From positions 1,483,638 through 1,547,637 of the forward strand of contig RPFO01000127.1 of NCBI GenBank assembly GCA_009746045.1: 64,000 nucleotides of DNA. The letters are read 5' to 3'. A program made the position numbers and the translations under genes. The notes beneath the pieces were generated by a model. It was not told the origin of the DNA. It ran no database searches and worked only from the letters and a program-made list of their open reading frames with translations. This DNA comes from Mesostigma viride. Its lineage: Eukaryota; Streptophyta; Mesostigmatophyceae; Mesostigmatales; Mesostigmataceae. Of the stretch, positions 38,001 through 48,191 are shown piece by piece (position 1 is the first letter of the stretch; each line of letters begins with the position of its first letter).

Positions 38001-38992
38001 TCGTGGTCCATAATAATTTCCAAGCTGCCTGGAAAAGGCATAACAGCATTTCCCAATTCCTGGCGATGCTGCACATGCATACGCCCCCGACATCAGCCTG
38101 TCTCTCTTTGAATGTACCCCAGGAGTCATGAGTTGAATACTGCATTGCCGCTGCCGCCAATGTCAAATAAATGGCCTGAAGAGCAACTTCAGCATACAAC
38201 ACGTTTCAACAAAGAAAGAGTGCCTGTGTGTAGCATCCATCGGTAGGTAACATAGGTAACACGGGCTGCCAAAGAACTTGCAACACGTGGGGTTCATAGA
38301 GACGCAACATACCTGTAGATGGCGCGTAGGTCCGTTTGCACACGCCGTTCTCTAGCTTGTACACCGGCTGATAGTCGAATGGCGTACAGACTGAGGCGTT
38401 CCACGGTGGCCCGGCGATCCAAGCACAAGCAGACACCGACAACCTTGTCAGCTGCGGTTATCATCGGCAAAAAACTACAAACTTTCAGCTAGGCTGAGCA
38501 TTGGCCTGCATGGAATAGCGCAGCCAAGAAATACTACATTCTAGCCGTCCCAAATGGGCAGTTAAATCTTGCCATCATGTAAAAAAGGACAAGATACAAA
38601 AGTGCAGCAATATGTGATTACGACAAAGAATATCTCACCGCAGGAAACCTGGGCATCCGCCGCGGGAAGCTCGCCTTCACAGTCCGCCGTCCTCTTGTAC
38701 GTGGCAGTTCGTGTTCCTGAGACGTATGCCGAGTAAACGCGTAAACCCCTTATCAAACGACTACATTGCACAAAAAACCCCTCAAAGGCCACTCCCTGGC
38801 GGCATACGTGAATGCGACATCAAGAAGCAACGGATACACCGGTAATCGCTGGCCCTACACCGGATCCAGCCGTTTCTTACCTTCCGAACAAGCAGAATAC
38901 GTGATAGTGTAGTCATCTGGCGAGCAAATATGGTTGGCGGCGGCAAAGACTACCAAATGAACCACAACCGCTACCAATAAAAAGCGGGCCAT
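22641..38992 (-). CDS. ELAPOR/EIG121-like (KIAA1324 family) membrane protein
   Basis: A 24-exon minus-strand gene, all junctions GT-AG and all phases consistent: 38992-38881, 38716-38639, 38390-38313, 37246-37193, 36531-36446, 35732-35648, 35334-35195, 34828-34782, 34397-34334, 33713-33625, 33023-32924, 32562-32452, 31866-31799, 31239-31186, 30539-30457, 29524-29457, 28541-28469, 27909-27836, 27413-27207, 26320-25991, 25501-25130, 24554-24180, 23679-23305, 22853-22641. The product is 1111 aa (human ELAPOR1 is about 1010). It has a signal peptide (MARFLLVAVVVHLVVFAAA), Cys-rich GCC2/GCC3-like repeats in an ectodomain of about 1020 residues (CQKCPAGSFS, CIPCPAG, CVPCPINSFSS, CTACPADTYSS), a beta-rich module near 558-667, and an MRH-like part near 920 (GCVYNIVWFSHYACPLC). 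One membrane span lies near 1046-1072, followed by a ~35-residue tail containing YSKM, a YxxPhi sorting motif. The family is endolysosomal/secretory. A role in this alga is inference. Exon 4 is the least certain exon. Confidence 0.85.
26745..27206 (-). repeat. Intron minisatellite carrying copies of a 5' splice site
   Basis: Fills the intron directly after the ELAPOR-like exon 27413-27207. On the minus strand the exon ends GGGCCATGGAGACGAG and the intron starts GTAGGGCC. Similar blocks recur, for example GGGCCATGGGGATTAG then GTAGGGCC at about 27150, and CCGTGGGGATGAG then GTAGGGCTTG at about 27080 and 26970. Further diverged copies lie at about 26875 and 26825. Units alternate between about 55 and 110 bp and share GGACACGCAC(A/T)TGTGGGC and GTGGGGAATAAGCC. 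The donor at 27207 was chosen because it keeps frame 0 into the next exon at 26320. Confidence 0.8.
27419..27535 (-). repeat. Poly-G/poly-C low-complexity tract
   Basis: Runs of G on the plus strand, broken by three GAGAATGAG spacers, directly upstream (minus sense) of the acceptor of the exon starting at 27413. On the transcribed strand this is a C-rich pyrimidine tract, which fits an unusually long polypyrimidine stretch before the 3' splice site. A similar C run lies at 27736-27755 and another at 28421-28440. Confidence 0.85.
33968..34138. repeat. 10-bp tandem repeat (GCCAACATGC)n, ~17 copies
   Basis: Seventeen perfect or near-perfect copies of a 10-bp unit lie in the ELAPOR-like intron between exons 34397-34334 and 33713-33625. 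A 10-bp unit cannot keep a frame for one peptide unless read as 30 bp. The open frames it creates on both strands are by-products. Confidence 0.95.
34926..35030. repeat. Poly-T and poly-A runs in intron
   Basis: A run of 17 T (34926-34942) and a run of about 35 A (34996-35030) face each other across ~53 bp in the ELAPOR-like intron 35194-34829. The A run could be the tail of a retroposed fragment, but no recognisable body or target duplication is seen. Confidence 0.8.
37400..37650. repeat. CCACCG and CCCAATCTCACCC low-complexity repeats
   Basis: A (CCACCG/CCACTG)n stretch at about 37420-37470 is followed by several copies of a ~40-60 bp motif (CCCCCAATCTCACCC, TTCTTCAAACCCCCTATTCTC). It lies in the ELAPOR-like intron 38312-37247. 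No coding signal. Confidence 0.75.
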
Positions 38993-40093
38993 TTCCACTC
39001 AAGACAAGAAAGTTTCCGAAAATACGTCAAACGGCATGCATGCTGCACTCAGAAATGCGTCAGCCGACTACCAACATCGCCTGTGTTGGGAAAAAAGCTC
39101 GGTCGTCTTGTCCGAGGCAAATGCACCTCCGTTTTCGGCTTTTAGCGCGACATCCTGGCGCATGCATGATTGACGATTGTGCTGTCCCGCCTGTCCGCCT
39201 ACCGCCTGCATCCATACTACCTACGCCTACGCCCTACGGTGCCTACGGGTACGGTCAGATACCGCTCATACATACCCCTCGGCGCTCCGCCAGGCTTCAA
39301 CTCTCCAAACCGCGTGGTCAACTCTCAAAAGTCCAAACCACTCACCAGTCACAACAACGTCACTGGAAACGTATCGCCGAGTAGGGTAGTCCTAACCAAC
39401 TACACCCCCGGAGGCCCGGACCCCCCCGATTTTAGATTGGGGTCCGGCCGACCAAGGCTGCGATCTTATTAAACCAAAAATCAAATCCAGGGCCTACGAT
39501 CTAAAAGTTGAAAGCTGCACAGTAGGCGATCTTAAACCTGATCTGGTACACATCTGAGTTGTTGCGGTTGTTGTTGTTCAGTTGTGTCCCACGCCGCACA
39601 TGCGGGGCAGCAGAGAATCTGTAGTGTACACATCTGAGTCGGGGTAAAATTGGCTCCTGATTTCTCAATTCTCAAATTCTCAGAGGGCGGGGGCTGAGGT
39701 ACCTTGAAATGAAATAAGAGGCATGACTCTATCGATATATATATGTTCGGACCTCCGCCTTCTTCAAGGAGTGTTGCCGGCTCCGGGAGGACCGGCTGGA
39801 CCTGGAGGGCCAGCGGGCCCCATGGTCGGCGCGGACCTGGACGTCATATTAGTGGCGTCAGCGCTTGTCGGTGGCGCTGACTCGGGCCATGGCTGACATC
39901 CGATCATGCTCCGCCGTACGCGGGCTGATTTTGCGGTGCAGCAGGGCTATTAGGTTCCTCCCGTTAGGCGTTTCCATTGGTCTTATCGTAGTATAGAGCT
40001 TTGACATGGCTCTGTATATAGGTTTATAGCTGGGCGTTTGCTTTGGTTTGAGTGATTTCACTCTGCTGTAAGTAATTATATTTTTAATATATA
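38993..40093. other. Region upstream of ELAPOR-like gene
   Basis: About 1.1 kb between the ELAPOR-like start codon and the LINE target-site duplication. It should contain the promoter and 5' UTR of the minus-strand gene, but no TATA box or defined element can be assigned with confidence. A block at 39638-39660 (GTCGGGGTAAAATTGGCTCC) recurs with one change at about 46537-46558, on the other side of the LINE. Confidence 0.4.
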
Positions 40094-40111
40094 TGTTCGG
40101 ACGCCAATTTC
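40094..40111. repeat. LINE target-site duplication, left copy
   Basis: TGTTCGGACGCCAATTTC, identical to 46018-46035. It abuts the AATTAATTAATT tail of the LINE (minus-strand 3' end). Confidence 0.85.
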
Positions 40112-40602
40112 CAGGTAAATTAATTAATTAATTAATTAGGAACATAACTCCGTTGGGAGTATATGTAGCACATAGCCCTGAGAAGGGGCATGTGAGCCTA
40201 TAATACATTCTAAGCTCATACTTCCTGCAAGGGTGGGAATGTAAACAACACTTGCTCTAGGTGCACCAGGGCACCCGCACCCTCATGGTCTATCACGCTA
40301 TGCCCGGGTAAGGGGGGAGCATGCCTGTGAGGGGGAAGATCATCATGGCTATACAAGAGCTATGACATGGCTTCTCAGCAGAGAGTGACTCCCTGCATGG
40401 GCACAACATTACTAAATAAGGCTAGGCATCGGCGTCTGGAGTGTGGCACATCATAGGCACACATGTACATGATTAAATAAATAGGTAAATAGGTGTACGT
40501 TTATTCCAAATATAGCCAGTAGGTAATCCCTGCTAAGCCTAGGGTATCAAGATGTCAGTGGCTAAAACGGAGCCTTACTAGACCACGGAAGCCACTGGAC
40601 TT

Positions 40603-43600
40603 CTAATGGGTTGTCATTGGGCATGTGGGTAAAGATCCTGTTTTTGCCCATGAGGTCATGACTGAGATCTCAAGTGGGCTGGGCTTATCCTGGTCCGCGC
40701 CAGGGTCCCAGATTTTGTTTTGTTCATTTGCAACCATCCAGTAGCGTCGCATGCCGGAGTTCCATAGGTAAATGAAGCGTGAGAGAACCCCAGCTTTGTC
40801 GAAAACTGTGCGCCTATTGAACACCACATCGTTTCGCACCGTCCAGATTGTATATAACATGCATGTGCGGAGCCATATCCACGCTTGTTGTGAAAAGGTG
40901 AGCTCAAGGCCAGGGGTGCCAGTGATGCCAAAGATAATTGAGCGGGTAGACACCGGTATGATAGGCTCAGACGTCCAGGCTGCCCATAAACCAATCAACC
41001 AGGTCCAAACTCCCTGGAGGTTACACCATAAAAATCGGTGTTCCACAGTTTCAGTGGGGTTGGTACATAAACATGTAGCAGGGTGTTGAAATCGCCGGTG
41101 GAGGATCTCCCCGACCCCGATGGACCGGTGCATCAAGAGGTGTTGTACGTCGGTCGCGCGGCGATCAATCAGCGGGTGGTCAGCGGCGAGGGTGATGTTG
41201 CGGACCCAGGTGTGGCCAGGCCACTCAGTAGCGCCCCAGCGTGTCCGTCCGGGGTGGAATTGATGGTTTTTATGCAAGAGCATTGTGTAGCCCCACTCTG
41301 CCGTGTACTCGTAAAGGCCTTTTACAGTTCTGCTGTCACCCTGATTTAGCACCCAGCCAAATTCCACTGGATCCAATGACAACATGTCCAGGCGGGTTGA
41401 TCCCACATGTAGCCAAATAATAGCAGCGTCTGGAAGGTTGGGGTTGGGTTGGTATACACATGATTGTTCAAGGGACCAAGGTACAACCCGAATCCGGTGG
41501 CATAGCTGGGTGGGGAGGAACACCACTGCAGTTGTAAGTTGAGCCAGACAGCCATTGTGGCCGCTCAGCGGCGCCAGTAGTTGAACGTGCAGGGTTCCAA
41601 GGGGGAGTTCTGCGATCACCTTCCCCGAGCATGTTGCGGTCGTGCTGTATGGACAAAAGCAGCACCATTCACCAGCTTTATAGGGGGCACGGGGAGAAGT
41701 CATGAGTGTGTGCCAGCGGGGGGTATGGCTTGTACTAGCGCGGCCCAGGCAGCATAAGTAGGCATATTGGGGACCCAGGCAGCCAGTTCGTTATATGTTA
41801 AGAGGCGGTAGCAGTCACCGTGGAGAATATACAGGTGGAGAATAGTGGTTACAGGGTGGGGGGATGTTATGAAGCCTTCATAGGGGTTAGGGCCACTTAA
41901 GCATCCAAAGGGGCGATTAAGGGGGTTGAGGTATATATCATTAAAGAATAGGGGTTGGCGTGCAACTTCCTCACGTAGTGTGGGGAATAGTAGGCGGTCG
42001 GGTTTAAGTGCCATAAAGCCTTGCCATATACGAGCCCAGTACCAAGGAAGACCTCTGGTGAGCTTCGGGGAGGGGAGGCGAGCAGTAAGCAGTGCGGCTC
42101 CAGAGTGCCAGGAAATACCATTGGAGTGATGAGTAAGACGTGAGAGGGTTACACGTGCCAGAAGACATCCAGGGTGGGTGTTGACACCAATGTGGGCAGA
42201 GATAACTTGTTTGGCATACACAGACCATAAACGCCATTGCATATTGTGTAAGCCTAGTCCTCCAAGAGGCCACGGCATAAAAGACATTGACTCTCTGATC
42301 CATCCGTGTACCTGGCGGCTGAGATCGCTCGATTTTTTCCAAACAAAGTTATGCCCCAGTCGTTGAATAAGAGACACGGTGTGTTCATCCGGTGGGTGGG
42401 CCTGACCGAAGTACAGCAGCTTGGAGAACAGCAGCTGGTTCGTAACGAGGACCTTGCCCCGGAGGCTGAGGCGGTGTACGCCAGCCCAGCGGTTGGCCAC
42501 CTGTTGTACACCAGTAAGTTTGCCCAGTTGTTGTGATTCGTCGTATAAAAAGGTTTTGACTTCCAATAACCTCCCTTCGGCTGTCCGACCGATAGGGCAG
42601 TTATGCAAAAGGTGGTATCCTCCTGGCGGGACCCATGTCACCGCCAGGTTAGTAGGTTGGAGAGTCGGGTTGGTTGTTCTGCCAATATGCAAGCCCGTGG
42701 ACTTTTGCACGTTGCAGCGTTGTTGGGAGGCGGTACAGTATGTAGATATGTTGTCAAGCACAGCATCAACATCACGCAGGGAGGTGCAAATGTTAGTAGT
42801 GTCATCGGCGTAAGCAGTTTGAAACAGACCACGTGTGTGGTGAGGGAGGGGGTAGCCTTGAATACGGCTGTCCTGTTGATGAAGAAAGAAGAGGCCAGCG
42901 TGAGCGAGCAGAAAGAGAAGGGGAGAGAGACAGTCGCCTTGTGGGAGAGAGCGTGTGCTATGGCCTATTGGGATTTATGTCCATTAATTAGTAGGTGCCA
43001 AGTGAGGGATTTGATCATGCCTAGACTGACCTTAATAAGTTTAGGTCCAAATCCAAGCCCGTGTAGTATAGCCTCGAGGTATTTCCAACATATGCGGTCG
43101 AATGCCTTTTCAAAATCCCAAAATAAAATAAGACCTATAATATTGTTGCGCCATGCGTCATCAACAATGTCCATGATCATGGTGATGCTGTCGCTGATGT
43201 GTAGGTTGGACCTGAATCCAACTTGTTCCGGGCCGATCAGATTATCTAGTACACTGTAGAAACGGCGTTGCAAGAGTTTGCTGGCTAGTTTGTAAGGGAC
43301 TGTGAGCATGCGAATGGGTCTATAATTTTTCCAACTTGTTTTATCCCCTTTTTTGTGTAAGAGGGTGAGGATTGTTTCCGACCACTGGCCCACAACAGTT
43401 TCGGTGTTCCAGATTTCCAGGATGCATTGGTATAGCTAGATCCCTGCCTATGAGGGGCCAGAACGTTTTAAAAAACTCTACTGGAAGGCCATCTGCACCA
43501 GGTGCGCTACCGGTTTTGAGATGTTGGAGTGCTAGAGATGTTTCTTCCATAGTGGGGCTGGCGTCTAGTAGAGCTTGTTGTGACGGAGAGAGGCGGTGGG

Positions 43601-43926
43601 GCATTGCATCGAGGATTTTTTGTGTGGCTGTATTTGCAGAGGGGTCGGGTTCTGTTCGGAACAGGGTTCTGTTCGGAACAGGGTGTTTTCTCCACGTGGA
43701 GAAAAAAGCATGTCCAGATTGTAGGATGTCTTGGGGGGTGGTATGGGTGCCAGTCTCGTGACTCGTCTGTAATTTCTGTGATGGTGGTTTGTGAGCGCGG
43801 GGGTGGGATAAATGCAAAGAATTCCTTATTCATTCGTTCACCCTTGACATGCCACCATGTATTTTCCACATCTAGGGCTTCTGCGTGGCGTTCAAGGCGT
43901 AGCTTATCCATCTCAGTCTGCAGCAC
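40603..43926 (-). pseudogene. LINE reverse transcriptase region, frameshifted
   Basis: Open segments in different minus frames join to one RT polyprotein. Segments around 43926-43440 contain WWHVKGERMNKEFFAFI and GSAPGADGLPVEFFK. At 43393-42965 there is KKGDKTSWKNYRPIRMLTV and FWDFEKAFDRICW (motif A). YADDTTNICTSL (motif C, YADD intact) follows at about 42810. Segment 42761-41700 holds LSLRGKVLVTNQLLFSKLLY and PLGGLGLHNMQWR. Segment 41703-40603 holds LLMHRSIGVGEILHRRF, CLCTNPTETVEHRFLWC (zinc-finger-like) and YTIWTVRNDVVFNRR. This is the usual L1/Tx1-type ORF2 order. Frameshifts lie near 43.4-43.5 and 44.05 kb, with another at the 41.7 kb junction. A tandem 17-bp duplication of GGTTCTGTTCGGAACAG at about 43650-43682 is one cause. 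Confidence 0.8.
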
Positions 43927-44055
43927 AGTTGCAGTCGTGTTAACTCGTGCGGGGCTAGGCGGGGTTTGGATTGCAACATAGTAATAACGCGTTTGTAGTA
44001 ATTGTAGTCTTTGCCTTTTATGCGGCGTTGTTCTAGATCGTAGGCCTTAGAGGAG

Positions 44056-45012
44056 TCAAGGATGTGCGAGAGGCATGCTTGCATCCAGAGAGTAGTGCTT
44101 GGGTATTCTACTTGCTTGGTTTTCCAGTCCCGCCATTGTTCTCGGACTAGGGAGCGAATTAAAGGCGGGGTCAGCCAGCAGCTTTTTATTGAGGCGAGGG
44201 ACGCCTGGTCCTCTGGGGGGGCTGGAGTGATACACCATGGTGAGAAGGCAGGGGTAGTGATCAGAAAAAACTGTGGAGCGTATGACCTCTGCGTGACAAA
44301 TGAGGGATGCCCAAAAAGGTGACATAAATATGTAGTCTAGACGGCTAGTGATGCGGGTGCCCTGACGAGTGGACTCTCGAGTATGCAGATGGTCGCGAGG
44401 TTTGATAACATCCTGTAGTGAGAGGCGTGTGAGGTGGTTGGCTAACGAGGTCGTCTCAAGCCCAAGGCCATGGTCTAGGTCAACATTAAAGTCACCCATT
44501 AGTATGACCTCATGAGATTGGTCCAGGAGGGGGGCAACCATAGCAAACAAATCATCAAAAAATTTTATACGGTCAGAGTGTTCGTTGGGGGCATATACCG
44601 ATATAATATAGCCAGTCTTACCGCCCCAGGAGATGCATTGCCGGGTCCAGCGACCCTGCCATGTGTTGGGAGCAGTATCTGTGTGCTGGGCCCATGGGTG
44701 CAGTTGAACATGAGGGTGTGGCGGACGTCGATATTGTAGCAATGCAGTGCCTCCACTAGTCCCCCGTGCCCATGCCCATCTGCGTTCCATGTCTGGGGTG
44801 CGTCTTGTAAAGGATTGTAGCGCTTTGGCGTCTATTCCAGGAAATTTATGTTCTTGTAGGCCTACCCAGATTTCATGAGATGGGCCGACATAGGGTTGGG
44901 TGATACTGGCTAGTTGTGCCTGGAGCGCAGATATTTTAGACTGTCCCTGGGTGCGAACACCATAAGTATTTAAACCCTGAACGTTCCAAGATATTATAGT
45001 AAGTTGACTCAT
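44056..45012 (-). pseudogene. LINE apurinic-type endonuclease domain
   Basis: 318 residues from ATG at 45012. It shows the exonuclease-endonuclease-phosphatase signature: ISWNVQGLN, then LQEHKF (catalytic Glu), ILMGDFNVDLDHG, LDYIFMS and SDHYPCLL (catalytic Asp-His pair). It is the N-terminal part of LINE ORF2 and would continue into the RT region, but the frame breaks after about 44056. The residues needed for nicking look intact. Confidence 0.85.
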
Positions 45013-45064
45013 AAGTTAGTAGAAGGGGAGAGAATGCAGAAGGATGCGAGCGTTGGCGTACCTC

Positions 45065-45240
45065 TCATGCCTTGGAAGACGACGCACGCGCCCGCTTGGT
45101 TGCGTCGGCTGTGGTGACCGTTGGCTGCGCCCGTTTGGCCGAGGGGTCGTCCTGCGCTGTCGCTTCCTCGAGAGAGCCAGTTGAGGAGGGCATCATGTCG
45201 AGATCATGGGGTAGGACCGGCAGCCGTGCCGCCGGAGCAG
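45065..45240 (-). pseudogene. Possible ORF1 3' end of the L1-like element
   Basis: A minus frame ending in a stop at about 45065 encodes PHDLDMMPSSTGSLEEATAQ and ATKRARASSSKA. It lies 50 bp upstream of the ORF2 start codon, the place where ORF1 ends in many LINEs. No RNA-recognition-like block is found upstream, so the element may have lost most of ORF1. The call rests mainly on position. Confidence 0.35.
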
Positions 45241-46017
45241 GTATGACAACGATCGAGGACAACAGGAGCAATAAAGAGTTAGATAGCGAAAAAAGGTGTC
45301 CCATTCCAGGGGTTATGCTGGGGGGAAGCCTGCATTGCACCATCCGTGACTGCAATGTCAGGTTGGGTCTGTATCGGGTGTCATGGTGACTTCCGGTCAC
45401 CGAGTTATGCGAGAGCCTGTTCCTCAGCAGGATCGCATGGTTAAAGGTGTAAAGGGTGAGTAGAAACAGCACTACCAGGAAGCGTCCAGCTTCCTGAGCT
45501 GTTCTACCACTATTCCAGGTCCATTTGTAGTGAGCCGTCACGCTATTCTGTATGTATGCCTCTACTACCTAGGCATCAGCCGTACTTCCTGTACGCCTTG
45601 CCAGCCGACATCACAGATAGCGTGGCGGCTCAAGGACCAAATGAAAGTTGCTTATATGGGTATCGTTAGACGCAGGTCTTTTCACGGCGAATCCGTTGGT
45701 ATGTCGCTGGTCGCGGATGGCCGAAGCTATCGCCTGCTATCCTCTACGCCGCCATAGCCTCGCTACGTTTTTTTCCCTGGCTGGCGCCTCAGTTATTTGG
45801 CTTCACGTTGTCATTATTCATACAGCGAGCTCTCCATTCAGCTAGGTTGTCATCTCTGCTGCCCATGCGCGGCGTGGGACTCATGTTGCCTCTCTCTCAC
45901 GCCCTAGCTGTACAGTACAAAATAATAGACAGAGATTTGGAAACGGCCGAGCGGAGACAAATGAACAGTCATGTGCGGCCATAACAGCAAAGACACAAAC
46001 CTCACATCTCTTGGGCG

Positions 46018-46035
46018 TGTTCGGACGCCAATTTC
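46018..46035. repeat. LINE target-site duplication, right copy
   Basis: TGTTCGGACGCCAATTTC, identical to 40094-40111, at the 5' end of the minus-strand LINE. Confidence 0.85.
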
Positions 46036-46917
46036 TATTGGCGTGAATTGGTAGTATTGTACGATAACATGTCAAGGGTGACGGAACTGAGCACCTATAA
46101 GTCGCGGAAGTGTCCCGGAGACGAACGGAGACGTTTCAAGATTAATTGCGCATTCGACCCTGATTAGACGGCTAAAATGCAGAGAAGAGGTTGACTGGTA
46201 GTACTGTACGATGGTGTTGGACGGAATTTCCGGTCAGCGTTGCGGACTTTGCATCTCACGTTGTACATGGAAAAGAGCCATTGCGTCGCGCTGTGCTGTG
46301 GCGAACTTATTCTCCGCCGTCGGATGGCACCGTCGATGCTCGTCGATGAACCCAACGCAAGCCATGTACCAAAAGAAGTAGAAAATAGCGCGGCGGCATT
46401 CGGTGGGTTTGGTAAGTTACAGAACTTGAAGCCCGGCTACTCCGCGTCAAGCAGTCCGCAGGTAGTCCGCCGGCGTGAATGAAGTGACAATTTTGACAAT
46501 TTGACAATTTGAGAACCGGCGACAACCTAGTCGGGGTAGTCGGGGTAAAACTGGCTCCTGAGTACATAATCTATATCGCATACCACTGACCAGCTATTTG
46601 TACCTACTGCAAGATCTGTTGCACCCCAAACCAGCCCTGCGATCTGACCTGAAATTCTGAAGTCCAGAGTCTCAAGATCTTAAACCTGGGAATCTTAAAC
46701 GTGGGGAGGGGGGGGGAGGGGGGGTAACCATGAGTTGAGTTAAGTTTTCTTCCCGCGTCGGTGCCACTTCCGACAACACAACCATGGCGCCACAATCATT
46801 GATGTGACAAGAACACCTCTGCCCTGCCTCTACCTGCACATCTTTGGCAGACAAGAACACTGCTGGTGTAGCCCAACGCAATTCCACAACGTCGCGATGC
46901 GAACAGGAATCTCTAGG
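46036..46917. other. Spacer beyond the LINE 5' end
   Basis: Roughly 880 bp with only short open frames. It holds a G-rich tract at 46705-46726 and the block at 46537-46558 also present at 39638-39660. No gene was seen. Confidence 0.4.
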
Positions 46918-47710
46918 TCATGAAACTTGATCTAAATCGGCAATCCTTGTCCGGCTCCTTTTCAATTCCGCTGCCATAACCGTGCCAGACTGCTGCCAGG
47001 CCGGTCCTTTGGCGGCTGGCATGCCGTGTCGTTCACTCCCGATGAACTTCGGGTTCATTTTTACAGTTCTGGTAAAGCGCTTATTACTACAAGCCTCCAT
47101 GCTATATCGAATGCTACATACACCGTGGAAAACACCGGCATTCGTCGCCTTAGTTCCAGGCCAGTTAGCTAGCTCTGGCGACACAGGCGCCGGCTGGGCG
47201 GCGATGTCCTTCACCGCCTGGGCGGTGAGGCCGGCGGTGTCATGCAAGCTCTCAAGGGCGTTGGCGGTGGCTTGAAGGCGTTGGTCGAGGTCGAGGAGCT
47301 GGGCTTTGATGTCGGCAGTGGAGGCGGAAATGGCAGTGGAGGTGGAGGCGGCGACGGTGGAAATGTGAGGAAGTTCAGCAGTCAGCGTGCCACCGATTGC
47401 TGCGACGTCAGCAGCAAGGGGGGTCACGTGCTGCTGAAAGGCTTCCATGAGGATGGAACGGAGGGTGGGGGCGGAGATGGATGGAGCCCAGACCTCGCCG
47501 TCAGAGCGCTGGAGAAGGGAGTTGAGGATGGTGTGCTGGAGCTGGGGGCGGGGGCACCCGAACAGCGTGCTGATGTTGTACCAGCGGCGGCCGTCCGGGA
47601 GGAGGAGGCGATTGTCGATTTGTCGTCGTGGAGATGGAGGCACAGGTCGTAAAGCGAGGCGAAGTCCCCGAAGAAGATGCAGTGCAGAGCATCGGACGGA
47701 GACATGTTGG
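46918..47710 (-). pseudogene. Decayed ORF of unknown type (coiled-coil)
   Basis: One minus frame (47643-46918) encodes DNRLLLPDGRRWYNISTLFG, then a helical Ala/Thr/Ser-rich segment (SILMEAFQQHVTPLAADVAA through LLDLDQRLQATANALESLHD) that looks like a coiled coil. A different frame just upstream (47710-47610) gives MSPSDALHCIFFGDFASLYD and LCLHLHDD. Both parts look protein-like and would join through a single-base frameshift near 47625. It could be a retroelement ORF1/Gag-like protein or a broken host gene. I cannot assign a family. The C-terminal ~80 residues past about 47160 are less convincing and may be read-through. Confidence 0.45.
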
Positions 47711-48191
47711 TCCAGTCCTGATTATCGACCTGGAAAGGTTGGGGCCGACAGCGCGGTTCCGAGGGGCGTGAAGACCCTCCTGTTTTGTCGGCGGAGCGGG
47801 TGCGTTTTGGGTCAGCTACTAGCTAGGCGATGCCGATGGCGAGGCATTAAGCCCGGGAGGTTGCTGGGCGACCACCAGTGCACGACTAGTGTCACCGCTG
47901 CCTGCCGGACCTGAGAGCGAAGCTGCAGCCTGAGCTGCAGAATCTGTTTATGGCCGAGCGCATCCGCCAAACTGCGTTGCGCCAAAGGACGTTTGCTCGT
48001 CATATATTGCGTTTTAGATTCGGAAAATTATATCAGCATGTGTGTCTTAGAAAGACGAAGCGATAGTGATCAATATTCACGGCTAAATTCGCCGTTAGCT
48101 TTGTTTATTAATTAATTAGCGCGCGTTGGCTTTGTTTATTTTTACGTGGGTGCCTTTACTCGGATGTAAGTTTAATTAGATTTTCAAATGT
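47711..48191. other. Spacer without recognisable genes
   Basis: About 480 bp of intergenic DNA, AT-rich from 48000 on (TTTATTAATTAATTAGC and similar). No gene or repeat was recognised apart from the TTAA-rich run, which may be the tail of a lost retroelement. Confidence 0.35.

Larger units (their letters stand above)
40112..46017 (-). mobile_element. L1-like non-LTR retrotransposon, ~5.9 kb
   Basis: Bounded by a perfect 18-bp duplication (40094-40111 and 46018-46035). Reading from 46017 downward it holds a 5' region without a clear ORF1, an apurinic-type endonuclease, a reverse transcriptase, a C-terminal zinc-finger/connection region and a ~450-bp 3' UTR. It ends with a hairpin (ACTCC-CAAC-GGAGT) and a (TTAA)n tail at 40118-40139. 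Several frameshifts show that it is inactive. The 3' UTR is shared with truncated copies at 16315-16702 and 21136-21475. Confidence 0.85.
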
